A stretch of 64,000 nt of DNA from Halomonas sp. CUBES01 (lineage in GTDB: Bacteria > Pseudomonadota > Gammaproteobacteria > Pseudomonadales > Halomonadaceae). The notes under the pieces were generated by a model. It was not told the origin of the DNA and did not search any database. It saw only the letters and a list, made by a program, of their open reading frames with translations. Of this stretch, positions 12,021 through 21,076 are shown piece after piece; positions within the stretch are counted from its first letter, which is position 1, and every line of letters begins with the position of its first letter. Location: assembly GCF_020991005.1 (NCBI RefSeq), contig NZ_JAJLLW010000002.1, positions 124,001 through 188,000 of the forward strand. Direction: 5' to 3'. Position numbers and translations under genes: made by a program.

Positions 12021-12875
12021 ATGAGCATGAGTGAAACCCTCGAGCTCGTCTCGGCCAACCGCAGCTTCGGCGGCTGGCATAAACGCTACCGGCACTACTC
12101 GCGTGCGCTGGACTGCGACATGGTGTTTGCCGTTTATCTGCCCCCCCAGGCCGAAGAGGAACGCGTGCCGCTTTTGTGGTGGCTGTCGGGGCTGACCTGC
12201 ACGGACGAGAACTTCATGCAGAAAGCCGGCGCGCACCGCCTGGCGGCCGAGCTGGGCATTGCCATTGTATGCCCGGACACCAGTCCGCGCGGTACCGAGG
12301 TGCCCGGCGAGCATGACAGCTATGACCTGGGGTCAGGGGCTGGCTTCTACGTCAATGCTACCCAGGCGCCCTGGAAGTCGCACTACCGCATGTACGATTA
12401 CGTGATCGAGGAGCTGCCGTCGGTGGTACGCCAGCACTTCCCGGTCAACGGTCGTGAATCGATCAGCGGCCACTCGATGGGAGGCCACGGTGCGTTGATT
12501 CTAGCGCTGCGCCATCCCGGGCGCTTCCGTTCGGTGTCGGCGTTTGCGCCGGTGGTGAACCCCATGAACTGCCCATGGGGACAAAAGGCGTTGTCCAGCT
12601 ACCTGGGAGACGACCCGGCGCACTGGCGTCAGTACGATGCCTGCGAGCTGGTGGCCAACGGCGCCTCGCGCCAGCGGCTGTTCATCGACCAGGGGGAAGC
12701 CGACCAGTTCCTGGAAGAGCAGCTCAAGCCTGAACAGCTGGAAGCGGTGTGCGACACCCACGACCATCCGCTGACGCTGCGTCGGCAGCCGGGGTATGAT
12801 CACAGCTACTTTTTCATTGCGTCCTTCATCGACGACCACCTGCGCTATCATGCGGATCATCTGTTGAAGCGCTAA
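12021..12875 (+). CDS. fghA: S-formylglutathione hydrolase
   Basis: This serine hydrolase releases formate and glutathione from S-formylglutathione, the second step of formaldehyde detoxification. From the ATG at 12021, placed 7 bases after AAGGAG, it has 284 residues. A TTG six bases upstream is not needed. The nucleophile elbow is GHSMGGHGAL, and the catalytic histidine lies in YDHSYFFIASFIDDH. The oxyanion segment LLWWLSGLTCTDENF is typical of esterase D. It follows frmA directly. mtgA starts 10 bases after its stop, so an unrelated cell-wall gene may ride on the same transcript. Confidence 0.95.
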   Translation: MSMSETLELVSANRSFGGWHKRYRHYSRALDCDMVFAVYLPPQAEEERVPLLWWLSGLTCTDENFMQKAGAHRLAAELGIAIVCPDTSPRGTEVPGEHDSYDLGSGAGFYVNATQAPWKSHYRMYDYVIEELPSVVRQHFPVNGRESISGHSMGGHGALILALRHPGRFRSVSAFAPVVNPMNCPWGQKALSSYLGDDPAHWRQYDACELVANGASRQRLFIDQGEADQFLEEQLKPEQLEAVCDTHDHPLTLRRQPGYDHSYFFIASFIDDHLRYHADHLLKR

Positions 12876-12885
12876 GGGGACCTCC

Positions 12886-13614
12886 ATGTTGAAAGGCGCG
12901 CTACGTCGCATGGCAAGCCTGCTGTGGTGGTGGGTCTGGCGTGGCGTGTTTCTGTTTGTGGTGGTGTCCCTGAGCCTGGTGATGCTGTTCCGCGTGGTGC
13001 CGCCACCAGGCTCGATGGTCATGGTCGAGCGCAAGATACAGAGTTGGGTGCACAGCGAACCCGTGCAGCTGCAGCGGGAATGGCGTGACTGGTCGCAACT
13101 CGCTGACTCAGCGAAGGTCGCGGTCATGGCGGCCGAAGACCAGCGGTTTCCAGACCATCATGGTTTCGACCTTGTCGAGCTTCGCCGCGCCCTGCAGGCC
13201 CGCCTTGATGGCGGCCGTCTGCGCGGGGCGAGCACCCTCAGCCAGCAAACCGCCAAGAACGTCTTTTTGTGGACCGGCCGGAACTGGGCGCGCAAGGGGT
13301 TGGAGGCGTGGTTTACCGTGCTCATCGAGCTGATATGGGGCAAGCAGCGCATTCTGGAGGTCTACCTCAACGTGGCCGAGTGGGACGCTGGGGTGTTCGG
13401 CCTGGAAGCCGCTGCCCAGCACTATTTCGGGGTGTCGGCAAGCGCATTGAATGAGCGTCAGGCCAGCCTGCTAGCGGCAATTCTGCCTAGTCCGCTGACC
13501 CGCAGCGCCTCACGGCCCGATCCCCAGGTAGAGCAGCGCAGCCTGTGGATACGCCAGCAGATGCGCAATCTGGGCGGGGCCAATTATCTGCAGCAGATTG
13601 CCGCTGATCGATGA
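12886..13614 (+). CDS. mtgA: Monofunctional biosynthetic peptidoglycan transglycosylase
   Basis: MtgA polymerises lipid II into glycan strands without a transpeptidase domain. It has 242 residues. An N-terminal membrane anchor (about residues 12-36) is followed by one GT51 domain. The catalytic glutamate lies in MAAEDQRFPDHHGFD. The other family blocks are GASTLSQQTAKNVFLW and KQRILEVYLNVAEW. The order and spacing are normal. It starts 10 bases after fghA. The convergent EAL gene lies 43 bases beyond its stop, with no obvious terminator in between. Confidence 0.95.
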   Translation: MLKGALRRMASLLWWWVWRGVFLFVVVSLSLVMLFRVVPPPGSMVMVERKIQSWVHSEPVQLQREWRDWSQLADSAKVAVMAAEDQRFPDHHGFDLVELRRALQARLDGGRLRGASTLSQQTAKNVFLWTGRNWARKGLEAWFTVLIELIWGKQRILEVYLNVAEWDAGVFGLEAAAQHYFGVSASALNERQASLLAAILPSPLTRSASRPDPQVEQRSLWIRQQMRNLGGANYLQQIAADR

Positions 13615-13657
13615 AGCCGTACGGATTGCATAGGAACCTTCGACGCCGCCTGTCGTG

Positions 13658-14431
13658 TCAGTCGAATAGCGCCTTGTCGATTACCGGAAGTGCTTCAAGC
13701 TGCGGGCGGGCAAAGTAGAAACCCTGTTGCACGGGAATACCGATGTTCAGCAGGCAGCGTGACTCCTCGCGGGTTTCGACGCCTTCCGCTACCAGTTGGA
13801 TCTCCAGCGTGTTGGCAAGCGCCACGATACTGCGCAGGATCGCCTGGCGGCGAGGGTTGCGGTTGCAGTGCATGACGATATCGCGGTCTATCTTCAGGGT
13901 GTCCGGGCGCAGGTCGGTGAGCAGATCCAGGTTGGCGTAGCCGTTACCAAAGTCATCGAGCGAGGTGGTGAACCCCATGGCGCGGTAACTTTCGATGATA
14001 TTGCGCATGTGTTGCCGGTCCTGAACCCGCTCGGTTTCGGTAATCTCGAAGTTGAGTCGTTCGGTGGGCCAGCCGACCCGCTGGGACGTTTCCAGGGTTG
14101 CCTGAATGCACGCTTCGGGTTCATAGACGGCGTTAGGCAGGAAATTGATCGACAGACGTGCCTGCATATCCAGGGCGCTGGCTAGCTCGATGGCCTTGAT
14201 CCGGCATGCCTGATCAAACTGGTACAGCAGGTCGTCGGTGACCTGTCCGAGTATTGTGCCCGCCGATTCCCCATCCGGGCCGCGTACCAGCGCTTCGTAA
14301 TACACCACCTGCCGGGCCGCCACATCGACAATGGGCTGGAAGGCCATGGTGAAGGCAAAGGGAACCGGAGTATCGCAACGGTTGCAGCGGCCGTTTACCC
14401 GCGCGCAGTGGTGATGTTCAGACGTCTTCAT
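13658..14431 (-). CDS. EAL-domain cyclic-di-GMP phosphodiesterase
   Basis: A 257-residue stand-alone EAL protein, resembling the EAL half of the YcgF/BLUF-type family but with no BLUF domain. The key residues all look intact: EALVRG, the SINFLPNA asparagine, the FEITETE glutamate, DDFGNGYANL, the lysine in LKIDRDIV, VAEGVET and the QGF motif. It should therefore hydrolyse c-di-GMP to pGpG. The N-terminus is short and has a histidine/cysteine cluster (HHHC at residues 6-9, then CNRC near 16-19), which could bind a metal; that is inference. No membrane segment is present. It contrasts with the degenerate EAL at 51.0-52.9 kb. Confidence 0.92.
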   Translation of the reverse strand: MKTSEHHHCARVNGRCNRCDTPVPFAFTMAFQPIVDVAARQVVYYEALVRGPDGESAGTILGQVTDDLLYQFDQACRIKAIELASALDMQARLSINFLPNAVYEPEACIQATLETSQRVGWPTERLNFEITETERVQDRQHMRNIIESYRAMGFTTSLDDFGNGYANLDLLTDLRPDTLKIDRDIVMHCNRNPRRQAILRSIVALANTLEIQLVAEGVETREESRCLLNIGIPVQQGFYFARPQLEALPVIDKALFD

Positions 14432-14457
14432 ACAAGCCCTGGGTGTTCCCTATCTCG

Positions 14458-15396
14458 TTATGTAGCTGATGTGTGGACAGCGGGTTTGCGCACCGTCAAT
14501 ACGACACCGGCAATGGCCACGGCCATCCCGCCCAACCCTATCCAGGAAAGCCGCTCGCCGAATAACCACCACGCCTGAAGTGCCGTGACGGGAGGCACCA
14601 GATAAAACAGGCTCGCCACCCGCGACGCTTCGCCTCGCTTGATCAGCGCCATCAATAGAAGGATAGCGGCTATCGATAGAATCAGCACTAACCAACCCAG
14701 CGTCAAGACAAAGGTGAGCGTCCAGGTCACCTCGCGGGTTTCGAACAGCAGCGCGCCAATGCCCAAAACCCCGCCGGCGGCCAGGTATTGAATCACGGCG
14801 CCGGAGAGCAGCGGCATCTGCGTGCAGAAACGCTTTTGATACAGCGTGCCCAGCGAAATGCCCACCAGGGCCGCCATCACGCTCACCAAGGCACCGATGC
14901 CAAAGCCGCTGAACAGCGATTCCCCCAGCTCCAACTGGCTGCCGAGCACGGCGCTGATGCCGACCAGGCCAAGTACCAGTCCCAGCCACTGCTGCGCCGC
15001 CAGCCGTTCACCCAATAGCGGGCCCGCGCAGGCCGCGGTGAGCAGCGGTTGAAGACCGACCAGCAAGGCAGCGAGCCCTGCCGGCATGCCCAGCGAGATG
15101 CCGTAGAAAACGCCTCCCAGATAAGTGCCGTGTACCAGCAGACCCGAAACGGCGATGTGCGTCCATAACACAGGTGATGAAGGCCAGGCTATTTTCAGCA
15201 TCCACACCAGCGGCGTTAACAGCGCCACCGTGAGCGCAAAGCGAATGAACAAGAATGTGAACGGCTCGGCGTAGGGCAGGCCAAACTTGGCTCCGATGAA
15301 CCCCGTGCTCCAAAGCAAGACGAAAACCACGGGCATGGCGGTCAATCCCCATGCTGTGGCGTCTCGTTGGCCTACCCATGATGGCACTATGCGCAT
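14458..15396 (-). CDS. EamA/DMT-family permease
   Basis: A 312-residue membrane protein with about ten transmembrane helices in two EamA repeats (roughly residues 20-150 and 165-302). It belongs to the drug/metabolite transporter superfamily (RhaT/YdcZ-like), whose members export amino acids or small metabolites. Substrate cannot be read from sequence. Typical family segments are LLWSTGFIGAKFGLPYAEP and the second-repeat end LSWIGLGGMAVAIAGVVL. It lies 26 bases upstream of the EAL gene on the same strand and is divergent from the DUF4168 gene. Confidence 0.9.
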   Translation of the reverse strand: MRIVPSWVGQRDATAWGLTAMPVVFVLLWSTGFIGAKFGLPYAEPFTFLFIRFALTVALLTPLVWMLKIAWPSSPVLWTHIAVSGLLVHGTYLGGVFYGISLGMPAGLAALLVGLQPLLTAACAGPLLGERLAAQQWLGLVLGLVGISAVLGSQLELGESLFSGFGIGALVSVMAALVGISLGTLYQKRFCTQMPLLSGAVIQYLAAGGVLGIGALLFETREVTWTLTFVLTLGWLVLILSIAAILLLMALIKRGEASRVASLFYLVPPVTALQAWWLFGERLSWIGLGGMAVAIAGVVLTVRKPAVHTSAT

Positions 15397-15530
15397 ATCG
15401 CTCTCGATGTAGTCGGTGGTGTTTACGTAACGTTCTTTATGTTACTTACTTTTACATTAAAATTTGAACCTCACGAATCGCCCCGCGTCACAGTAGGGAC
15501 ATTCATAATGCGCCAATTGAGGTTTCTTAT

Positions 15531-15917
15531 ATGCAACGTATGACTGCTCTGTTTTCTGCTGCCCTGCTTGCCACCGGTCTGATGACCGCGACGGCTCACG
15601 CCCAGCAGGATGAAGCGTCCACTCAGGGCTCCATGGCAACTGAAACAGCGCCTTCTCAAGATTTCTCTGACGAGCAGCTTCAGCAGTTCGCCGATGCGTC
15701 CCAAGAAATCGCGGTTATCTCTCAAGAGTATACCCAGCGCTTGCAAGAAGCCGATGATGAATCTGCCCAGCAGGAAGTTCGCACCGAAGCCAATGACCGC
15801 ATGATCGAAGTGGTCGAAGACAGCGGCCTGGATGTTGATACGTTCAACGCTATCGGTCAAACCATCCAGCAGGATCCTGAAATGATGCAGCGTGTTCAGG
15901 AAATGGCGGAATCGTAA
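15531..15917 (+). CDS. DUF4168-type exported protein
   Basis: A 128-residue small acidic protein. The N-terminal signal peptide ends in TATAHAQQDE (cleavage after about residue 24). After a Ser/Thr/Gln-rich linker comes an all-helical segment (SDEQLQQFADASQEIAVISQ to the end), which I match from memory to the DUF4168 family. Homologues are periplasmic and have no established function. The ribosome binding site GAGG lies 7 bases before the ATG. A terminator follows. The strongly acidic mature part fits a halophile periplasm. Confidence 0.85.
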   Translation: MQRMTALFSAALLATGLMTATAHAQQDEASTQGSMATETAPSQDFSDEQLQQFADASQEIAVISQEYTQRLQEADDESAQQEVRTEANDRMIEVVEDSGLDVDTFNAIGQTIQQDPEMMQRVQEMAES

Positions 15918-15984
15918 GCAGTTATTCAATGTTGCACGATGAGTGATGCAACCTCATCGTTGAAGCATGGGACGATCCCCAAAG

Positions 15985-16012
15985 CCCGGCGCAGCGCGCC
16001 GGGTTTTTTTTG
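15985..16012 (+). terminator. Rho-independent terminator after the DUF4168 gene
   Basis: An 8-bp stem CCCGGCGC / GCGCCGGG with AGC loop, followed by an eight-base T run. It closes a single-gene transcript. Confidence 0.93.
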
Positions 16013-16123
16013 TCTGGGGTTTACGCGTTTAACGCTTCGCGCCACACTTCCTGAATGATACCTGTGCCGAAAGGGTCGCGGGGCAAGGTGTGACGGTTGG
16101 CCAACACGGCCTGAGGAGAACGC

Positions 16124-18034
16124 ATGGATGTCGAGCTGTTAGAAATACGCCAGCACATGGGGCAGTTCCCGCCCTTCGATGGGCTGTCAGATGAATTGCT
16201 GGATGAAATCGCCAGCAGGGTCGAGGTCAGCTACTTCAAGACCGGCGCGGACATCCTCACGCTCAACGAAACCATGACCGACCTGTGCTATATCCGCAGC
16301 GGCGCGGTGGAGGTGTACCGGCGTCAGGGGGAGCTCTACAACCGGCTGGGCGAGGGCGATATCTTTGGCCACTTCAATCTGCTGCGCAATCAGAAGGTGC
16401 GTTTTCCCGCCAAGGCCATCGAGGATACCCTGCTGTATTTCATTCCCTTGGATGTCTTCCAGAAGCTGTGCGAAGAAGACGATCACTTTGCCGACTTCGT
16501 CGAGCTGGAACGGCCGCGCCTGGAAACCGCCGCCGAGCAGCAGAAGAAAGCCAACGACATGATGGTTACCCGGATTCGCAAGCTGGTGACGCGCTATCCG
16601 GTCATGGTGGAGGAGTCCACCACGGTGCAGCAAGCGGCGCAGCAGGTCAGCCAGTCCCAGGCATCGGCGGTGCTGGTACTCAAGGAGGGTAGCACCCATC
16701 CCCGCTACAGCTTTCAGGACAGCGAAGGGCGCACCTGGCAGGTATGCGGCATTCTGACTGACAGCGATTTCCGCACCCGGGTCGTGGCCGAAGGGCTGTC
16801 ACCGCAAACCCCGGCAGGAGACGTCGTGTCGCCTCGGCTGATCACGATCCAGTCGGACGCCTCCATCTATGAGGCCATGCTCACCATGCTGCGCAATAAC
16901 GTTCACCACCTGCCGGTACTCTACCGTCAGCGACCGGTGGGCGTGGTGCATCTCTCCGATATTATCCGCTACGAAACCCACAGCGGACTGTATCTGGTGA
17001 GCAATATCTTTCACCAGTCGAACGTCGAGGGGCTGTCGCGTCTCGCCCCGGATGTCCGCGCTGCCTTTGTCAGGATGGTTCAGGAAGGCGCCAACTCGCA
17101 GATGGTGGGCAGTGCGCTCTCGACCATCGGACGCAGCTTCACCCGGCGCCTTTTGGAGCTTGCCGAGGAGACGCTTGGCCCGCCGCCGGTGGACTACTGT
17201 TTCATGGTCAACGGCTCGATGGCGCGCAACGAGCAGAGCATCGTCACCGACCAGGACAACGCACTGATACTCTCGGATGACTTTATCCCCGAAGCGCATG
17301 ACGCCTACTTCAAGGCGCTGGCGACCTTTGTCAGCGACGGCCTGGATGCCTGCGGCTACACCTACTGCAAAGGCGACGTCATGGCGACCAACACCCAGTG
17401 GCGGCAGCCGCTGAGCGTGTGGAAAAGCTATTTTACCGACTGGATTGCCAATCCGACGCCCGAGAGGCTGCTGCACAGCTCGATCTTCTTTGATCTGGAT
17501 AGCCTTTACGGCGAAGACCTGTTCGTGGAAGCGCTTCAGGACCTGATCGCCGAGCAGGCACCCAAGTCGCCGCTCTTCCTGGCGGCCATGGCCCGCAACG
17601 CCCTTAATCGCACGCCCCCGCTGGGCTTTTTCCGCACCTTCGTGATGGAAAAGGACGGCAAGCATAATAATTCCATCAACCTGAAGCGTCGCGGTACCGC
17701 CCCCATGGTCGACTTGATTCGCGTGCACGCCTTGGCATGCGGGTCCAAGGCGCAGAATACCTTCCAGCGGCTGGAAGCGATTGCCGATACCCAACTGCTG
17801 GCGACCGGCATGAGCGACAAGCTTAGCTATGCCTTCGAGTTCATGTGCATGTCGCGGTTGCGCCATCAGATGATCGACCTTCAGGAAGACCGGCTGCCGG
17901 ATAATAACATCGAGCCGGAGAACGTCGCCGACAGCGAGCGTCATACGCTCAAGGACGCCTTCCAGGTGCTCAGCAATGCGCAAAAGTTCCTGAAGTTCCG
18001 CTACCCGATACCCAGCAATCGGGCGGGGCGCTGA
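16124..18034 (+). CDS. Cyclic-nucleotide-binding/CBS/DUF294 nucleotidyltransferase-like signalling protein
   Basis: A 636-residue soluble protein. Domains in order: a cNMP-binding-like domain (about residues 15-130, with RSGAVEVYRRQGELYNRLGE), a pair of CBS domains (about 155-280), then the DUF294 nucleotidyltransferase-like domain (about 300-470, with FMVNGSMARNEQSIVTDQD, where the GS..R.E...TDQD pattern matches a Pol-beta-type site) and the DUF294 C-terminal helical domain. Such proteins are thought to sense nucleotides and often sit beside a DnaQ-like exonuclease and a solute permease. Both are found here: the exonuclease starts 1 base after the stop. A GAGGAGA binding site precedes the ATG. 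Confidence 0.92.
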   Translation: MDVELLEIRQHMGQFPPFDGLSDELLDEIASRVEVSYFKTGADILTLNETMTDLCYIRSGAVEVYRRQGELYNRLGEGDIFGHFNLLRNQKVRFPAKAIEDTLLYFIPLDVFQKLCEEDDHFADFVELERPRLETAAEQQKKANDMMVTRIRKLVTRYPVMVEESTTVQQAAQQVSQSQASAVLVLKEGSTHPRYSFQDSEGRTWQVCGILTDSDFRTRVVAEGLSPQTPAGDVVSPRLITIQSDASIYEAMLTMLRNNVHHLPVLYRQRPVGVVHLSDIIRYETHSGLYLVSNIFHQSNVEGLSRLAPDVRAAFVRMVQEGANSQMVGSALSTIGRSFTRRLLELAEETLGPPPVDYCFMVNGSMARNEQSIVTDQDNALILSDDFIPEAHDAYFKALATFVSDGLDACGYTYCKGDVMATNTQWRQPLSVWKSYFTDWIANPTPERLLHSSIFFDLDSLYGEDLFVEALQDLIAEQAPKSPLFLAAMARNALNRTPPLGFFRTFVMEKDGKHNNSINLKRRGTAPMVDLIRVHALACGSKAQNTFQRLEAIADTQLLATGMSDKLSYAFEFMCMSRLRHQMIDLQEDRLPDNNIEPENVADSERHTLKDAFQVLSNAQKFLKFRYPIPSNRAGR

Positions 18035-18035
18035 C

Positions 18036-18761
18036 ATGACGCTTATTCGCCCGCGTAGAAAAATCAGCCAGGCGGACTGGGCCGCGTACATGCAAAAGCG
18101 CGAGCCGCTGGCCAAGGATCCGGCCATTCAGCGCTTTTTCGCCACGCCGCCCCCCAGCCTCGATACGCCGATCGGCGAGGTGCCGATGGTCGCCCTGGAC
18201 ATGGAAACCACCGGACTCGATGAGCGCCGCCATGCCATCGTCAGCGTCGGCCTGGTGCCCTTTACGCTGAACCGTATCAAGATGGCCGAACGGCGCTACT
18301 GGGTGGTCAAGCCGCCGCGCCCGCTGGATGAAGCCTCGATCACCTTTCACCATATTACCCACTCCGAGATTGCCCATGCCCCGGATCTCGAGGCCATCAT
18401 CGATTCCTTGCTGGCGGAATTGGCGGGCAAGATCGTCGTCGTGCATTTTCGCCATATCGAGCGCCCGTTTCTGAACGCGGCGATCAAGGCGCGGCGTGGT
18501 GAGGGGGTGATGTTTCCGATGATCGACACCATGTCGCTTGAGGCGCGACTGCACCGGCAGAAGCTGTGGGCGCGGTTCCGGCGCTGGCTGGGTCGGCCGC
18601 CGGTATCCATTCGCCTGGATGCCAGCCGGCGTCGCTATGGGTTGCCCAGCTACCAGGGCCACCATGCGCTGGTCGATGCCCTGGCAACGGCCGAGCTACT
18701 CCAGGCGCAGATCGCCACGCACTACGAGCCTAGTACGCCACTGGGGGCGCTGTGGAGCTGA
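18036..18761 (+). CDS. DnaQ-like DEDDh 3'-5' exonuclease
   Basis: A 241-residue exonuclease-fold protein. Exo I is ALDMETTGLD (about residues 53-62) and Exo III is HHALVDALATAEL near the C-terminus. Exo II reads VVHFRHIERPFL, so the usual acidic Asp position is Glu; I recall the same E in other members of this DUF294-linked subgroup, so activity is probably kept. An N-terminal basic extension of about 45 residues precedes the domain. It starts 1 base after the upstream stop (TGACATG), so the two are translationally coupled. Its role with the DUF294 protein is unknown. A terminator follows. Confidence 0.9.
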   Translation: MTLIRPRRKISQADWAAYMQKREPLAKDPAIQRFFATPPPSLDTPIGEVPMVALDMETTGLDERRHAIVSVGLVPFTLNRIKMAERRYWVVKPPRPLDEASITFHHITHSEIAHAPDLEAIIDSLLAELAGKIVVVHFRHIERPFLNAAIKARRGEGVMFPMIDTMSLEARLHRQKLWARFRRWLGRPPVSIRLDASRRRYGLPSYQGHHALVDALATAELLQAQIATHYEPSTPLGALWS

Positions 18762-18781
18762 TGTGATCAAGGTCCAGGCAT

Positions 18782-18815
18782 AAAAAAACGGGCAGCCAGG
18801 TGGCTGCCCGTTTTT
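18782..18815. terminator. Bidirectional terminator between exonuclease and BCCT genes
   Basis: Stem ACGGGCAGCCA / TGGCTGCCCGT (18788-18811) flanked by A7 on the left and T5 on the right. It serves the + strand exonuclease operon and the - strand osmoprotectant cluster, whose last gene ends at 18833. Confidence 0.92.
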
Positions 18816-18832
18816 ACTGCCATCTACGATGG

Positions 18833-20476
18833 TTAGACCGCTTTTGGCTCGCTCATCAAGCCCTTGATGATGGCATAGCAGGCCACCAGCAGGATGATGG
18901 TGAACGGGAAGCCGGTCGAGACGGCCATGGTTTGCAGCGCGGTCAGACCGCCGCCCAGCAGGAGCGCAATGGCGAGCGCGCCTTCGATGATCGCCCAGAA
19001 TACGCGCTGGGGCTTCGGTGCGTCGACCTTGCCACCGGCGGTGATCGAGTCGATAACCAGCGAACCGGAGTCCGACGAGGTCACGAAGAACACGATAACC
19101 AGCACAATGGCGACGAACGACGTGATCTGCGACAGCGGCAGCTGCTCCAGCATGACGAACAGCTGAAGGTCGATGCCGGCGTCGCGTACGGCCTCGATGC
19201 CCTGGCTGAGGTACTGATCAATCGCCGTGCCGCCAAAGGTGGTCATCCACAGCACCGAGACGATGGAAGGCACGAGGAGAACCGATACCATGAACTCACG
19301 CACGGTACGGCCGCGCGAAACGCGGGCGATGAACATGCCGACGTACGGAGACCAGGAAATCCACCATGCCCAGTAGAAGGCGGTCCAGCCCTGACTGAAG
19401 TTGGCGTCTTCGCGGCCGAACGGGTTGGACAGCGCGGGCAGGTGAACCACGTAGTTGAGCAGGTTTTCGAAGAACCCGGTGGCGATCAGCAGCGTCGGGC
19501 CCACCGCAATCACGAAGAACAGCAGGGCCGCGGCCATGGCGATATTGATCTTGGATAGCAGCTGGACGCCTTTATCCACCCCCGCCAGGATCGAACAGAT
19601 GGCGATGATCGTGATGCCGATGATCAGCAGGATCATGGTGACGTCGGTTTCCGGCGCGCCGAAAAGATAGGTCATGCCGGCGGCGGCCTGCGTCGCGCCC
19701 AGGCCGAGCGAGGTGGTCAGGCCAAACAGCGTGGCAAATACGGCCAGGATATCGATAAGGTGGCCAGGCCAGCCCCACACGCGCTCCCCAAGGATGGGGT
19801 AGAACACCGAACGCATGGACAGCGGAAGGCCCTTATTGAAGGCAAACAGCGCCAGGGACAGCGCAACGACGGCGTAGATCGCCCAGGGATGCAGGCCCCA
19901 ATGGAAGATCGTGGCGGCCATACCCAGCGCGGCGGCGCCAGCTTCGTCGCCTTCGGCACCGCCCAGCGGTGCCCAGCTGCCACCGTCAAAAGACGTGCCA
20001 AAGTGGGTCAGCGGCTCGTTGACGCCGTAGAACATCAGGCCGATGCCCATGCCGGCGGCAAACAGCATCGAGAACCAGCCCATATAGGTAAAATCAGGCT
20101 TGGCATCGGCGCCGCCAATACGGATTTTACCTAGCGGGGAGAAAATCAGGCCGATACACAGAATCACGAAGATGTTCGCGGCCAGGATAAAGAACCATGC
20201 CAGATTGCCGGTCAAGAAACCGAAAACCGCATCGTACACCGGGGCGATTTCGTCCTGCAGGGCCAGCGTCAGTATGACAAACAGCAGCACCACGATGGAC
20301 GAAATGGTGAACACCTTGCCATGCAGGTCGAGGTTCACGCCCATCGTGGTGGTGGTGATGTTGTCCTGGCCGATCACGTAGTCGGTATCAATCAGGTTGG
20401 CCGGGCCTTCCGGGGCAGGAATGCCTTCCGATGGCGCCTTGTCATCAGGCGATTTGTCTTGCGATTTGTTATCCAC
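18833..20476 (-). CDS. BCCT-family betaine/carnitine/choline transporter
   Basis: A 547-residue secondary transporter with 12 predicted helices and a 50-residue acidic N-terminal extension. The start is GTG at 20476, 7 bases after AAGGGAG. The BCCT signature is visible in WGLHPWAIYAVVALSLALF and, later, in the tryptophan-rich FYWAWWISWSPYVGMFIARVSR, which forms the substrate box and sodium-coupling region. It imports compatible solutes such as glycine betaine with Na+; the exact substrate is not decidable. It is the last gene of a - strand run proVWX - uspA - BCCT and lies 37 bases after uspA, fitting a joint osmotic response. Confidence 0.94.
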   Translation of the reverse strand: MDNKSQDKSPDDKAPSEGIPAPEGPANLIDTDYVIGQDNITTTTMGVNLDLHGKVFTISSIVVLLFVILTLALQDEIAPVYDAVFGFLTGNLAWFFILAANIFVILCIGLIFSPLGKIRIGGADAKPDFTYMGWFSMLFAAGMGIGLMFYGVNEPLTHFGTSFDGGSWAPLGGAEGDEAGAAALGMAATIFHWGLHPWAIYAVVALSLALFAFNKGLPLSMRSVFYPILGERVWGWPGHLIDILAVFATLFGLTTSLGLGATQAAAGMTYLFGAPETDVTMILLIIGITIIAICSILAGVDKGVQLLSKINIAMAAALLFFVIAVGPTLLIATGFFENLLNYVVHLPALSNPFGREDANFSQGWTAFYWAWWISWSPYVGMFIARVSRGRTVREFMVSVLLVPSIVSVLWMTTFGGTAIDQYLSQGIEAVRDAGIDLQLFVMLEQLPLSQITSFVAIVLVIVFFVTSSDSGSLVIDSITAGGKVDAPKPQRVFWAIIEGALAIALLLGGGLTALQTMAVSTGFPFTIILLVACYAIIKGLMSEPKAV

Positions 20477-20513
20477 AAAGATGCTCCCTTTGCTGTTGGG
20501 ACATTACGCCGTT

Positions 20514-20936
20514 TTACTTGGCTGGACGAATGAGAAAAACCGAGGCGTCGGTGTGGGTGGCCACCTTGCCGCCGTGGGACGGCATGACAATATCCAGGTG
20601 ACGGGGCAGGTGTGTTGCCATCATGACCAGGTCGGTACCGATCTCTTTGATGGCTTTCACCAGCAGGTCGTCGACGTTGGCAACGGGGTCGGTGGAGCTG
20701 TAAACCTTGATGCTGACGGGTTGGCCATGCACTTGGTGACGCTCCTGGGCGAAAGCGTCGAGTTTCTGCTCATACTCCTGAGGCGTACGGGCCACGCTGG
20801 TCGGCGTGTTGGCCGTGATGCCGACGTAGGTGATGCGCGCGTCGTAGCGTTTGCCCATGTCGGCCACCACGTCCAGAGCGGGCTCCAACGTTTCGAGATG
20901 GGCAAGGTCTACGGGCACCATAATATTGTTAAACAT
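20514..20936 (-). CDS. Universal stress protein (UspA family), TeaD-like position
   Basis: A 140-residue single-domain Usp. It starts MFNNIMVPVDLAH and ends with the ATP-binding-type loop VMPSHGGKVATHTDASVFLIR, in which GGKVATHT stands where GS(V/T)A..V..H occurs in ATP-binding members. GAGGAG lies 6 bases ahead of the ATG. In Halomonas elongata a Usp (TeaD) encoded beside the ectoine transporter TeaABC regulates uptake. Here the Usp sits between ProX and a BCCT carrier, so a similar regulatory role in osmolyte uptake is a reasonable inference. Confidence 0.92.
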   Translation of the reverse strand: MFNNIMVPVDLAHLETLEPALDVVADMGKRYDARITYVGITANTPTSVARTPQEYEQKLDAFAQERHQVHGQPVSIKVYSSTDPVANVDDLLVKAIKEIGTDLVMMATHLPRHLDIVMPSHGGKVATHTDASVFLIRPAK

Positions 20937-21024
20937 GGCAGGCTCCTCACTATACTTGCGTAATGATCGACACTATCAAACGATATGCCGATCATCGTTA
21001 TGGTTGAGGTGAGATAGATACAAG

Positions 21025-21054
21025 TGAGCTGGCACGTAAAAACGTACCAGCTCA
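21025..21054 (-). promoter_or_regulatory. Hairpin between proX and uspA
   Basis: Arms TGAGCTGGCACGT (21025-21037) and ACGTACCAGCTCA (21042-21054) pair with one mismatch around AAAA. On the transcribed strand no T run follows, so it is not a standard terminator. It lies just beyond the proX stop and may protect the 3' end of the proX mRNA or weaken read-through into uspA. Confidence 0.6.
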
Positions 21055-21076
21055 TGACTATCTCCGGGTGTGAGAA

